From contig CP136534.1 of the NCBI GenBank assembly GCA_051016205.1, positions 5,766,001 through 5,830,000 of the forward strand: DNA of 64,000 nt, given 5' to 3'. Both the position numbers and the translations under genes were made by a program. The DNA comes from Acuticoccus sp051016205. Lineage in GTDB: Bacteria > Pseudomonadota > Alphaproteobacteria > Rhizobiales > Amorphaceae. Below are positions 35,553 to 45,729 of the stretch, piece by piece (position 1 is the first letter of the stretch; each line of letters opens with the position of its first letter). The notes below the pieces were generated by a model. That model had not been told where the DNA came from. It did no database searches and saw nothing but the letters and a program-made list of their open reading frames with translations.

Positions 35553-38500
35553 TCAAGCGATGAGATCAGCCGTAAACACGAACTCGTCGTTGTCCAGCGA
35601 CAACGTCTCCTCGGTGTTGAGGAGTGCGATGAGTTCATCAACACCCGATGGGTTCACCCGATAGACGGCCACACCGGAAGGAAGGTCCGCGCGAGCATCG
35701 GCCAACCTGTAGTCGGCTGCGCTGCCGTGCAGCTGGACGACATCATCCGTCCCGTCGAAGTCCCACACGAAGGCGAGATCCTCTTCCCCGCCGCTGCTGC
35801 CGCCGCTGTCGTAAAACGCTGTATCCTCATCGCCGAAAATGAAGACATCGGCCCCGCCTCCGCCGACGAAGGTGTCCACCTCGCCCCGGCCGGGCGTGGC
35901 CGATGATCCATCCGCACCTACGAGGACATCGTTCGCCTCAGTGCCGGCAATGATGTCGTTCCCTTCAATGGGCGTTACGCTGAGGTCATTGAACGCCACG
36001 TCGAAGTAGTGGGCGTTGAGATAGATCGAGCCCGTCGCCGGCGCTTCGTCGATCGAGAAGGTCTCTGTCCCCTGGACGGTCCAATCCACCGGCTCGGCTG
36101 TGCCTGTCTCCCAGACCTTGAGACTATAGGTGCGGTCGTAGAGTCCGGTCTGCTCGACTTTGACAGCAAACTCATAGGTTGCGCCTTCTAAGAGGTCGAA
36201 CCTCTGGACATCCAACAGCTCACCAAAGTCATGATAGCTGTGCATCTTGAATTTGTTGCCCGTGAAGAAAATCGATGCACCCGGTTCCCAACCGGACTTC
36301 GGCTGAAAGTTCTTCACCGGTTGGTCTGTGTGACCGTCCCACAGCATGCCAAAAGCAAAGGCGCCGCCATCGCGGCCATTGGGGTCGACATTTTCAAGGT
36401 CGTGCATGGTGACGGACATGCGCAGTTCGTAGTTGTCCCAGCTCTGGTCACCGAGGACCAGAAGCCTGTCATAACCAAGGTCGACGGGGCGCACGCCAGA
36501 CCCGTCCGCCTCCACCGCCCAAGTGCCATCGGCCACCTGCACGACATCTTGCAGGTCGGACACCGTGGACCAGTCGATGCCATAATCTTGCGACCAACCC
36601 TGCCCGTCTTCATACGCCACCGTCACATCGTGTGTATGGATGCTGCCATCGTCATAGGTCGCCGTAAGGGTGACAATGTCGTGGGCCGCCGTCGGGTCGA
36701 GGGCGCCATAGGCGATGTCGGCGTTGAAATCGCCATTATCGTGGAGACGGCGCGTGTCAGGCCCGACGGAAAGGGCCCTGGAGTCTCCGCCGTTGAGGGA
36801 ATAGCTGAGCGAGGTCAGTCCACTGGTGGCAACGTTGCCGAGGATGTTGATCCACTCCTGCGCCTCGCCGGGAGCGCCGAACGTCTGTGTGTCACCGTAC
36901 CAGACTTCGATGGCATCGCGCACATCCACCGCGACCGTGGCAGTGGCCGACGTGGTGCCGTCCGTCACCGTGTAGGTGAAGGTGTCTGTGCCCCTAAAAC
37001 CGGCGTTGGGTGTGTAGCGTACCGTGCCGTCGCCGAGTTCCACAACGGTTCCGTTGGTAGCGGTTCCGAGGTCGGCAAGGGTCAACGCCTCGCCGTCGAG
37101 TTCGATATCGTTGGCGAAGAGAGAGGCTTGCGGGTCGATGAGGAGCGCTGTGTCGGGAGGGGTGAAGAGGGCATCGTCCACCGCGTCCGGCGCATCGTCG
37201 ACGGATGTAACGGTGAGGACGAGCGTTCCTTGCGCCTCTAAAATCCCGTCGGTGATTGTGTAGGCGAGCGTTTCGGTGCCGAACCAGTTTTCGGTCGGCG
37301 TGTAGGTGACTGTGCCATCGCCATTCAACGTCGCAAGGCCATTGAGCGCTGCCCCGAGGGAGACGACGCGCACCTCATCCCCGTTCGGGTCAACATCGTT
37401 GCCAACGACCGCGACCGTTATGGAGGTGTCTTCGTCGAGGGTGACTGCATCATCGGTTGCAACAGGCGCCAGATTGTCGACGTCAATCAGAACCCTGCCC
37501 TCATTAGTGGGCCCGCCCGTTCCGTCTGAGAGCGTGTAAACGACCTCCCCAACGCCTGTGAAACCGACGTCCGGTGTGAAGGTGTAACCGCCGTTGCCGT
37601 CATCGGTCAGCACACCACCGCGCACCACGGCGATCTCAGTGATCGTCAGCGGGTCGCCGTTGCTGTCGCTGTCGTTTGCAAGAAGATCTGTCTGGGAGAA
37701 AGTGACAGGTATGCCCTGTGCGGTCGTGATCATGTCGTCGACCGCAACGGGTGGGTTGGGGATGGTCACATCATCGATGATCGGGTCGCCGACGACTTTG
37801 ACGTAATCGATGTCAGCGGCGAACGCGGGCGCTTTGTTCGCCGTCGCAGCGAACACGCCAGCCTCGCGAACCACCATGGCCTCCGAGAATGCAACCCCTT
37901 CATTCCACGCAACACCATCGGACGAATACTCAAGCGTCCAATTGTCATCCTCGCGCGTGATCCTGAGATAATCCGCCTCACCCGACTGTATCGGTGTGTT
38001 GAGGATAGCCGACGAGACGCCGTCGCGCGTGACGGCTGCGAAGAGGCGAAGGTCTGTCCCGTCAAACAACGTGTCGAAGCGGATCCAGTTGGCGTCATCC
38101 TCCTGGACCAAGAGGCCAACCATTTGGGTGCGCGCTGTCGGCACAGAGAGAAGCTTCGCCTCGATGGCAAAGTCGGTGTCCTGGACCGACTGCATGTAGT
38201 GCGGCGCATCGACCGTCCGCCACACATCGTTGTTGCCCGTGGGCACGGAAAGACGCAGGAGCCCCTCGCCATTCTCCTGGAGGAGCGATGCGCTGCCCAC
38301 AGGGCCCTCGAAGCTCCAACCCGCCTGTGCAACGGCACCGCTGAAGTCGTCCGACACGAAGCCGAACTGCGGCTCGACGGTGATGGCAACCGTTGCAGTA
38401 TCACCCAAGTTTCCGTCGGATGCGACGTAGGTGAACCCGTCAAGGCCATAGTAACCAGCGTTCGGCGTGTAGGTGAGCGTCCCATCGCCATTGTCGACAA

Positions 38501-41500
38501 GGGTGCCGTGCAACGGCTGGGTGAACGACTGAAGGGTGAGGGCGTCCCCATCGGGGTCGGTGTCGTCCCCTAGAAGGTCGGCATGGGCGATGACGATGGG
38601 CACACCGGCCTCGGTCACCACCGCATCATCGACGGCAACAGGCGCTTCATTGACCGGGTCGATGGAGACATTGACGGTGGCGGTATCAACACCGCCAAGT
38701 CCATCGGAGATCGTGTAGTTGAAGGTGTCCGCCCCCGATGCGTCAGGGTTGGGAGTGTAGGTGAGCGTGCCGTCGCCGTTGTCCGCGACGGTCCCAAGGC
38801 CGCCCTGCGTGAAAGACACGATGGTCAGGGGGTCGCCATTGGGATCGCTGGCACCGGCCAGCACATCGATGCTTTGCGCCACATCCTCGGTGGTGGCGAG
38901 GGTTTTGTCTGCTGCCACGGGCGCATCGTTGCCGGTGGCGTTGACGGCGACGAGCACGTCCGCCGACGCATTCGCCGCACCATCGAACACCGTATAGGAG
39001 AATGACGCGATGCCGGTGAAACCGGGCGCCGGTGTGAATGTCAGCGTCCCGTCGCCGTTGTCGGACAGCGCGCCGTTCTGTGGTTGGGTAAAGCTGACCA
39101 GCGTGAGGTCGTCACCATCGCCATCACTGTCGTTGGCCAGAAGGCTCGCAATATCGATGACTTGGATTGTGTCTTGGCTCGCCACCACAATGTCGGTCTC
39201 GGCCACCGGCGCGACGTTGTCATCATAGGTGAGAGGGGCGGATGCCGTCTCGAACCAGTCGATCATCGAGACGAAGCCTGGGACGCTGCCCTCGAACGAT
39301 GTGCTGCCTGCGAAAGGACCCACTGAGGTGGGCTGAATGTCGCTCGTCAGGGTATGGGCGAGCGTCCAGGTGCCACCATCGGCCGAGGTCTCGAAGTTGA
39401 ACGTGCTCCCCTCGCGCGTGATCCTCAGATGGGTGACTTCGCCCGAAGAAATCCCCTTGAAGAGGGAGATCGACCCGTCATTGTCGTCCACAACCCCCAC
39501 GATAAGCTGGAGGCCGGAACTCGTCATCGCAACGTCGAAGCGGATCCAGTTCGCCTCGTCTTGAACCACGAGCAGGCCGTGCTCCTGGTAGGCCTGTGAC
39601 GGCTCGTTCAGGAATTTGATGGAGACCTCGAAGTCTGTGTTGGCGACCTCCTGCAAGACGCGCGGGGCGGTCAGTTCGTTGAGAGCGTCCACCGCGACGC
39701 CCGGTGGCGACGCAATCTCAAGCCAAGCCTCCTGGCCCGCTGCGTTCAGGCTGGCAGACCCGTCGATGCCGAGGAACGCCCAGCCGTCGTCCAGCGCGGC
39801 GCCACTGAAATCGTCAGAGAACAGAAGATCGCCACTGCCAACGTCACCCACGGCAAGCGTCACGGTCGCTTGGCTGGCATCGACACCGTCAGTCGCCGTG
39901 TAGGTGAATTGGGTGGTGCCGGCAAAACCGGCATCTGGCGTGAAGGTGAGCGTGCCGTCGCCGTTGTCGGTCAACGTTCCGTGCTCGGGCTGATCGAATT
40001 GGGCGACCGTCAGGGCCTGCCCATCACCGTCCGTATCATTGGCAAGAAGCGCGGCGGTTTCGATGACGATGGGTGTATCGGGATCGGTGGCGAACGCGTC
40101 ATCTGATGCGACCGGCGGCGCGTTGAACGGCGCACCATCCTCATCCTGCGGCATCGCATTGGGATCGAGGACGTAGTCCACCTTGGCCGTAAACGCGCCG
40201 TCGACGCTTGAGGCAACCACCCCAAACGAGGCGACGTTCATGGCGTGATCGAACACGCCTGCCAACGCCCATGCTTCACCATCGGGCGCGTGGGAGAGCG
40301 TCCAACGGTCACCGTCGCGGGCTAACATGAGGTGACTGGCGGCATCAACATCCACTTGGCCCGCAAAGACAATCTGCGAAACCCCGCTAATCGTTGCGAT
40401 GGCAAGGAGTTGTGCACCGGCAGGATTTGCTTGCACCACCACAGCAAGCCAGTTGGAGGCATTGCCCTTAACGAGGAGGCCCTGCGCTTCGCCTGACGCA
40501 TCCACTCGCGACAGGAACTTCGCGGCAACCTCGAAATCGCCGTTGGTGATGGGCTGGAGCGCGTAGGCCCCGTCGATGCTGCCCGACAGAGCGTGTGGCC
40601 CGGAAGACGTCTGGAGCGTGAGGTAGGATTGCGGGCCTTCGGTGGCGACCCCAACGCTTGTTCCTGCGACCATGCCTGCAGACCAAGCCGAGCCGAGCGC
40701 GGTTGCACTGAAGTCGTCAGCCACGATGGCCGCATTCACCACCGGCGCGGCTTCAACGGTGATCGAGACCGTCGCTGTTGTGGTCTCGCTGCTGTCGGCG
40801 AGAACGTAGGTGAAGGTATCGGTGCCGGCAAAACCTGTGGCCGGCGTATAGCTCAGCGTGCCATCGCCGTTGTCCACCAGCGTGCCGTTTGCCGGTTGGC
40901 CAAAGCTTTGAAGCGTCGCTCCGGCGCTGTCGTTGGCAAGGAGGTCGGCGATGGTGATCAGCGTGGTCGCGCCACCATCGACGGTCAGGGCATCGTCGCC
41001 TGCCACGAGGGGTGCGCTGATCGCTTCGCCGTCATCCATCGTAAGGGGGTCGGCGGAGGTGCTGAACCAGTCCACTTGCGCGGTGAAGCCTGTGGCAGCC
41101 CCCGTGTTGCCGGCGAAGACCCCGACCTCGGACACCTCCATGGCGTGGACGAGGCTGCCCACGGTCTGCCAGCTGGCGCCATCAAGGGAGTAAGAGGCTG
41201 TGAATGTATCGCCGACCCGCTCCACCGCAAGGTAAGGCGCCACACCCCCAGGCACCTCCATATCGAACGCCACGCTTGACGACCCGTTGACGGTGACAGC
41301 GCCGAAAAGGTGGAGTTCGTTCCCGTCGGAGTAGGTGTCGATGCGCACCACATCGCCATTGGTGCCTTCAATGAGGAACCCTTGCATCTGGTAGCGCTCT
41401 GTCGGTGTCGACAGAAAGTGCACCTGGAGCGAGAGATCCTCGTCCGCAGCGGCCTGCATGACCCGTGCGGCATTTTGCTTGCTGCCCCAGAAGTCGAAAT

Positions 41501-42527
41501 TGCCGTCCGGCGTGACAAGCTCCAGGTAGGCCTCGCCCGCAGCGCTCGCGACGCCTGCCGACGCACCGGATGCACCCTCAAAGCTCCACACCGGGTCGAG
41601 CGACGCCGCAGAAAAATCATCAGACTGCAGCGCGACAGCACCACCCACCGTCAGGCTCACCTCGGCCGTTGTGGTCTCGCTGCTGTCGGCGAGGACATAG
41701 GTGAAGGTATCGGTGCCGGCAAAACCTGTGGCCGGCGTATAGCTCAGCGAGCCATCGCCGTTGTCCACCAGCGTGCCGTTTGCCGGTTGGCCAAAACTCT
41801 GAAGCGTCGCTCCGGCGCTGTCGTTGGCAAGGAGGTCGGCGATGGTGATCAGCGTGGTCGCGCCACCATCGACGGTCAGGGCATCGTCGCCAGCCACAAG
41901 TGGTGCGCTGATCGCTTCGCCGTCATCCATCGTAAGGGGGTCGGCGGAGGTGCTGAACCAGTCCACCTGTGCGGTGAAGCCTGTGGCGGCGCCTGTGTTG
42001 CCGGCAAAGACCCCGACCTCGGACACCTCCATGGCGTGGACGAGGCTGCCCACGGTCTGCCAGCTGGCGCCATCAAGGGAGTAAGAGGCTATGAATGTGT
42101 CGCCGACCCGCTCCACCGCAAGGTAAGGCGCCACACCCCCAGGCACCTCCATATCGAACGCCACGCTCGACGACCCGTTGACGGTGACAGCGCCGAAAAG
42201 GCGGAGTTCGTCCCCGTCGGAGTAGGTGTCGATGCGCACCACGTCGCCATTGGTGCCTTCAATGAGGAACCCTTGCATCTGGTAGCGCTCTGTCGGTGTC
42301 GACAGAAAATGCGCCTGGAGCGAGAGATCCTCGTCCGCAGCGGCCTGCATGACCCGTGCGGCATTTTGCTTGCTGCCCCAGAAGTCGAAATTGCCGTCCG
42401 GCGTGACAAGCTCCAGGTACTTCTCAGCACCATCATCGACCAAGGCGAACGAAGCGCCGGTCGCAGCGCCGAAGTCCCATATTGCCAAGAGCGAAGAGGT
42501 GGAGAAGTCGTCTGACTGAGATGACAT
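35553..42527 (-). CDS. Giant repetitive exoprotein: five DUF1349/ConA-like modules, nine cadherin-like repeats, Ca-binding C-terminus
   Basis: A 2324-residue acidic protein. There are five jelly-roll modules opening with DDFS (about residues 6, 303, 604, 908, 1393). One cadherin-like repeat follows each of the first three, and three follow each of the last two (nine in all; signature PVAVDDAV...LLANDSDGD...NGTLVDNGDGTLTYTP...DTFTYT). Then comes a segment from about 1872, a LamG/laminarinase-like domain (about 1985-2180), and a Ca-binding tail with TEANDVLVGADG and GGGGADVFIFG. There is no N-terminal signal peptide, and the tail ends in an acidic-hydrophobic stretch, which points to type I secretion. 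Probable role: adhesin or matrix protein binding polysaccharide. No exporter genes are nearby. Confidence 0.88.
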   Translation of the reverse strand: MSSQSDDFSTSSLLAIWDFGAATGASFALVDDGAEKYLELVTPDGNFDFWGSKQNAARVMQAAADEDLSLQAHFLSTPTERYQMQGFLIEGTNGDVVRIDTYSDGDELRLFGAVTVNGSSSVAFDMEVPGGVAPYLAVERVGDTFIASYSLDGASWQTVGSLVHAMEVSEVGVFAGNTGAATGFTAQVDWFSTSADPLTMDDGEAISAPLVAGDDALTVDGGATTLITIADLLANDSAGATLQSFGQPANGTLVDNGDGSLSYTPATGFAGTDTFTYVLADSSETTTAEVSLTVGGAVALQSDDFSAASLDPVWSFEGASGASAGVASAAGEAYLELVTPDGNFDFWGSKQNAARVMQAAADEDLSLQVHFLSTPTERYQMQGFLIEGTNGDVVRIDTYSDGNELHLFGAVTVNGSSSVAFDMEVPGGVAPYLAVERVGDTFTASYSLDGASWQTVGSLVHAMEVSEVGVFAGNTGAATGFTAQVDWFSTSADPLTMDDGEAISAPLVAGDDALTVDGGATTLITIADLLANDSAGATLQSFGQPANGTLVDNGDGTLSYTPATGFAGTDTFTYVLADSSETTTATVSITVEAAPVVNAAIVADDFSATALGSAWSAGMVAGTSVGVATEGPQSYLTLQTSSGPHALSGSIDGAYALQPITNGDFEVAAKFLSRVDASGEAQGLLVKGNASNWLAVVVQANPAGAQLLAIATISGVSQIVFAGQVDVDAASHLMLARDGDRWTLSHAPDGEAWALAGVFDHAMNVASFGVVASSVDGAFTAKVDYVLDPNAMPQDEDGAPFNAPPVASDDAFATDPDTPIVIETAALLANDTDGDGQALTVAQFDQPEHGTLTDNGDGTLTFTPDAGFAGTTQFTYTATDGVDASQATVTLAVGDVGSGDLLFSDDFSGAALDDGWAFLGIDGSASLNAAGQEAWLEIASPPGVAVDALNELTAPRVLQEVANTDFEVSIKFLNEPSQAYQEHGLLVVQDEANWIRFDVAMTSSGLQLIVGVVDDNDGSISLFKGISSGEVTHLRITREGSTFNFETSADGGTWTLAHTLTSDIQPTSVGPFAGSTSFEGSVPGFVSMIDWFETASAPLTYDDNVAPVAETDIVVASQDTIQVIDIASLLANDSDGDGDDLTLVSFTQPQNGALSDNGDGTLTFTPAPGFTGIASFSYTVFDGAANASADVLVAVNATGNDAPVAADKTLATTEDVAQSIDVLAGASDPNGDPLTIVSFTQGGLGTVADNGDGTLTYTPNPDASGADTFNYTISDGLGGVDTATVNVSIDPVNEAPVAVDDAVVTEAGVPIVIAHADLLGDDTDPDGDALTLQSFTQPLHGTLVDNGDGTLTYTPNAGYYGLDGFTYVASDGNLGDTATVAITVEPQFGFVSDDFSGAVAQAGWSFEGPVGSASLLQENGEGLLRLSVPTGNNDVWRTVDAPHYMQSVQDTDFAIEAKLLSVPTARTQMVGLLVQEDDANWIRFDTLFDGTDLRLFAAVTRDGVSSAILNTPIQSGEADYLRITREDDNWTLEYSSDGVAWNEGVAFSEAMVVREAGVFAATANKAPAFAADIDYVKVVGDPIIDDVTIPNPPVAVDDMITTAQGIPVTFSQTDLLANDSDSNGDPLTITEIAVVRGGVLTDDGNGGYTFTPDVGFTGVGEVVYTLSDGTGGPTNEGRVLIDVDNLAPVATDDAVTLDEDTSITVAVVGNDVDPNGDEVRVVSLGAALNGLATLNGDGTVTYTPTENWFGTETLAYTITDGILEAQGTLVLTVTSVDDAPDAVDDALFTPPDTALLIDPQASLFANDIELDGEALTLADLGTATNGTVVELGDGTVRYTPNAGFRGTDTFTYTVTDGTTSATATVAVDVRDAIEVWYGDTQTFGAPGEAQEWINILGNVATSGLTSLSYSLNGGDSRALSVGPDTRRLHDNGDFNADIAYGALDPTAAHDIVTLTATYDDGSIHTHDVTVAYEDGQGWSQDYGIDWSTVSDLQDVVQVADGTWAVEADGSGVRPVDLGYDRLLVLGDQSWDNYELRMSVTMHDLENVDPNGRDGGAFAFGMLWDGHTDQPVKNFQPKSGWEPGASIFFTGNKFKMHSYHDFGELLDVQRFDLLEGATYEFAVKVEQTGLYDRTYSLKVWETGTAEPVDWTVQGTETFSIDEAPATGSIYLNAHYFDVAFNDLSVTPIEGNDIIAGTEANDVLVGADGSSATPGRGEVDTFVGGGGADVFIFGDEDTAFYDSGGSSGGEEDLAFVWDFDGTDDVVQLHGSAADYRLADARADLPSGVAVYRVNPSGVDELIALLNTEETLSLDNDEFVFTADLIA
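40777..41528. repeat. Tandem duplication inside the giant gene, copy B
   Basis: This 752-bp stretch matches 41668-42419 at a constant offset of 891 bases with only scattered substitutions. It encodes nearly all of the second DUF1349-like module plus the following cadherin-like repeat. The unit is 297 codons, so the reading frame is kept. Confidence 0.92.
41668..42419. repeat. Tandem duplication inside the giant gene, copy A
   Basis: Partner of the repeat at 40777-41528 (offset 891). Encodes the first DUF1349-like module and its cadherin-like repeat. High DNA identity, compared with the diverged third to fifth modules, shows that this duplication is recent or kept alike by recombination. Confidence 0.92.
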
Positions 42528-43138
42528 AATCGCTTAACTTTCCGGCCTGGCACAACAAAACGCCTGAAACATCCGGCAGCCTGCGTCCCTGCGTGGATGC
42601 GCCAGCAAGCCCATTTGCAAACTCCGCAACGTGCATGGCTTGGCATGGCAGTACACGAGGAGCAAAAGCGGCGAAGGCATTTACCGCCCCAACGGAGATC
42701 CCGTCACAGACAGTAGCAAACTTGGAAAATTACTCTAGAAACTCAAGATTATTCCATTCATTAATCTCAGGTTCATCTGAATAACCCTAGATTTGAATGC
42801 GTGTTTCCCTTTGTCTTCACGCCCACCTCGAGTGGTGTTGCCGAAGACGGTACGTGTCGCTCGGCGACAGCCGCAGGACTGGCGAACTGACGTGGTCAAC
42901 AGTTGATCAGGCGTGATCGGATGAATGCCACGAATTGGCCTTAAGTGCGTCCATGGCGCACAAAAACTGGCCCATTTGCACCCTGGCGCAACGCTATGGT
43001 AGTTTAACGTTGAGGGAGGCGTAATTCTAACCCCAGTTTCGCCGGCTCAGAGCTGAGTGCGGGCGACCAGCAAGGCTCAATGCGTTCGCTGCGCAGATGG
43101 TCCAAGGCCTCAAGCACAGTGATTTTAATTGACCGCGA
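42528..43138. other. 611-bp divergent spacer between the giant exoprotein and the LuxR-type regulator
   Basis: No gene found. A perfect palindrome GATCA-GGCG-TGATC lies at 42905-42918, of the size expected for a dimeric regulator, and is the only site that stands out. About 42715-42790 is AT-rich and could hold the exoprotein promoter. Confidence 0.5.
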
Positions 43139-44296
43139 ATGAATACAAAAAACACATCCATACTGACCACGCAATTGGAACCGACAAGCGCTCGAAACAG
43201 TCCGGTGGAGGACCTCTATAGTGGGGTTTTCGATGACACCAGGATCATCGAGCTTTGCAACAAGCTGCGCTCGCTCAATCCCAACGGCGCAACGTGCCTC
43301 GTCTTCGTCAACAATGAGACGAAACGATGCGAATTCGGTTTCGTGTCAGGGATCGACGACGCCACGCAGCGCCAGTTGGAGCGCGACCCCAGCCTCCTGC
43401 GGCATGCTGTCCAACCGTCGTCACACGCAAGACTGCCGGCCCCCAGCTGCAACCTTGACTTTACGACCCGCGAGAGCATTCTAAGCTCGCCCACCTACAG
43501 CGAATTTTTGTCCAGAGTGGGTGGCGCACACCACGTGGACTTTGTCTCAACGAGCGACACGCAGCCTGTCTCGTGTGTCCTGATGGTCGCCTATCCAAGG
43601 GGCACGGAGGCTGAACGGCGCAAAGCGGTGATCCCCACACTTTCGGAGGTCGGGCCCCATTTGCCTACGGTGATGGCGCTGCGTCTATGCCGTCTTCGCG
43701 AACTGGACAGGGCACTCAATGACGCGATTGCCGCCTGCGTTCATCCGGCAGTCCTGGTCGACGATCACTTCAATGTGCTCAAAGCGAACACGACGGCAGA
43801 GCGCTATCTCGCCGAAACGTCGGATGATTTCATGGCCGCGATGGAGCGGGGCGAGCGCCCTGCTGGGTCCTCAGGAGCTGGTGAGCCCTGGATGTCAACG
43901 ACCGACGACGGGAGCGGCGCCGAAACGCTGAGCTATTGGGATTGTCATGGCGATTTTGTTGTTGCCCGACGAACGCCTGTTGCCCATCCTCAGGGCTCCG
44001 TTTTCAAGGCACAGCTGAGGGCAGAACGCCTTGGCGAACCCATCTGGCTCATCACGCTGACCACCACAGGACGCAAAAACGGTGACATTGCCCCCGAGAT
44101 TGTCCGCGCCTTCAACCTGACCCACGCCGAGCAACGCCTCATAAAGGGACTTCTGGACGGTAAGCAGCTTTCTGAGATCGCCGACGCGAATGTTGTCTCC
44201 TACAACACGGTCCGCAACCAGCTGGCAGGTTTGGCAGAGAAAACGCACCTTCACGGACAGGTATCGCTCGTCCGATTTTTCGGCGCTTTGCACTGA
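43139..44296 (+). CDS. LuxR-type HTH transcriptional regulator
   Basis: A 385-residue cytosolic regulator. The C-terminal 65 residues are a LuxR/FixJ-type helix-turn-helix: LTHAEQRLIKGLLDGKQLSEIADANVVSYNTVRNQLAGLAEKT. The middle (about residues 195-300) looks like a PAS-type sensor (HPAVLVDDHFNVLKANTTAERYL). The first 190 residues match nothing I recognise, and no autoinducer-binding or receiver domain is evident. It is divergent from the giant exoprotein and could control it. The ribosome-binding site at the ATG is weak. Confidence 0.82.
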   Translation: MNTKNTSILTTQLEPTSARNSPVEDLYSGVFDDTRIIELCNKLRSLNPNGATCLVFVNNETKRCEFGFVSGIDDATQRQLERDPSLLRHAVQPSSHARLPAPSCNLDFTTRESILSSPTYSEFLSRVGGAHHVDFVSTSDTQPVSCVLMVAYPRGTEAERRKAVIPTLSEVGPHLPTVMALRLCRLRELDRALNDAIAACVHPAVLVDDHFNVLKANTTAERYLAETSDDFMAAMERGERPAGSSGAGEPWMSTTDDGSGAETLSYWDCHGDFVVARRTPVAHPQGSVFKAQLRAERLGEPIWLITLTTTGRKNGDIAPEIVRAFNLTHAEQRLIKGLLDGKQLSEIADANVVSYNTVRNQLAGLAEKTHLHGQVSLVRFFGALH

Positions 44297-45220
44297 GCGC
44301 TCGCTACACGAGAATGTCAGATTGACTTACCCTGGCGCCGGTCGACAACACCGTCTGACCGTGCTCAATATTGATCCGTGCGGTGGTGAACCATCACCTG
44401 GGTTAGAGTTGGGTTCGCGGCCGCGGAGCTGGACGAAAAGTCTTTAGACTCGCCATCCGGGCGTAGCGATCACCACCTGCGAGCGCGTTCTATTTGCCGG
44501 GTTCTATGACGAAGGCAGCAGGTGGACCGGCATCGCCAAGCGTCTCACACCACCGCGCTCACTGGCATAGATCCTCGCGCTTCTGCTCAGGCGAATGGTC
44601 TCAGCCGAATACCACCTCCCAAAATCATGAAACGACAGCGTCTGATCGCGGCCCCAGACGATCCTAAAGGGCTCTTTGTCACGATCCGATAACCAGCACA
44701 CGCTGGGTTTGCCAGCGGCAACCCGCCGCGCCGAAGACGCTGAGGACGGGTAGACACCGGTGCATGACCGCCGACTGGCCCAGCCATCAGGTCGACTATT
44801 TTGCTCTCGTCACCATCCCTCGGGTGAACACATCAAGGCTCACAGCTTACAAATTGGTTATTTTGCAGCTTTAAGAAACCTTCAGTTCCTTCAAAAGAGT
44901 ACGTTGAGTTGAATTAGACATCAACACTCTATCAGAAGCACCCAAACACTACCTCTTTCACAAAATTTTAACAATTTTTAGTCCAAACGCACTATTCAAG
45001 GACTTTAAAATTCCCATGACATTGCGAACCGTGACGCCACAGAAAAACCCAAATTAAGACGCGGTAGACCTACCGGTTTACTTCGCAAACTGAGCCTGCT
45101 CGTAGTCGACTGACAATGAGAATTTGGGGGGTCGGTGGTTTTCGGCGAGATTTGCGGGATCTACTTTACCGTGATTTCGACGGGCTTTTAGATTGAAACT
45201 TGTATACCACAGGGTGAGAC
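44297..45220. other. 924-bp spacer, AT-rich right half
   Basis: Between the LuxR-type and XRE-type regulators. The left part (to about 44820) has normal GC and a few short reverse-strand reading frames without recognisable features. From about 44840 to 45060 it is strongly AT-rich. No RNA gene or repeat was recognised. Confidence 0.5.
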
Positions 45221-45673
45221 ATGTCCGACATCAATGCTTGCAGTGCAACATCCAATGGCATCGGCGTGGCAAACCATCCCCGCTCGACCACACCCATCGA
45301 CGTTCATGTCGGATTAATGGTGAAAATCAGGCGGACCGAGCTTTGCTTGAGCCAGGAGAAAGTTGCCTCCAAGCTTGGAATTACGTCTCAGCAATTGAAG
45401 AAATACGAGCGCGGTGCGAACCGGATCGGCGCGAGCCGGCTGCATCAAATCGCGATCATTTTGGATGTTCCGATCCAGTATTTTTTCAAAGACATTGGAA
45501 GTGCGCCCAACGATAGCGAAGACGGGTTCGATGATAGGCCAGAAACGCTTTTGGCACACGCACTGGAAGACAACTCCACGCTGAGATTGTTGCGACTTTT
45601 CGCGTCCGTGCGAGACCCGGAGTTGAAGCACCGCGTGATCAGCCTGGTGGAAGCGGTCATCATCAGAAACTGA
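45221..45673 (+). CDS. XRE-family HTH transcriptional regulator
   Basis: A 150-residue regulator with a phage-repressor-type HTH at about residues 30-85: VGLMVKIRRTELCLSQEKVASKLGITSQQLKKYERGANRIGASRLHQIA. The following PIQYFF and helical C-terminus resemble the rhizobial PraR-like/SinR-like group, which controls surface polysaccharide and biofilm genes. It lies 56 bases before the ExoP-like gene and could regulate the polysaccharide locus. The group assignment is a suggestion. Confidence 0.87.
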   Translation: MSDINACSATSNGIGVANHPRSTTPIDVHVGLMVKIRRTELCLSQEKVASKLGITSQQLKKYERGANRIGASRLHQIAIILDVPIQYFFKDIGSAPNDSEDGFDDRPETLLAHALEDNSTLRLLRLFASVRDPELKHRVISLVEAVIIRN

Positions 45674-45729
45674 TCGCACCAATTCCCTCGGTTTTTCGTT
45701 CGCCGAGACCCAATATCATTAGGTGATCG

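Noticed and set aside
36231..37241. Long forward-strand reading frame opposite the giant exoprotein gene
   Set aside because: It is an antisense shadow in a GC-rich repetitive gene, with low-complexity composition and no domain; several similar frames occur there.
40777..42419. CRISPR-like repetition
   Set aside because: The repeats are 752 bp long, in frame, and part of one protein; there are no short repeats with spacers.
44504..44787. Short reverse-strand reading frames between the two regulators
   Set aside because: 65-66 residues, no recognisable motif, no ribosome-binding site, and competing frames over the same bases.
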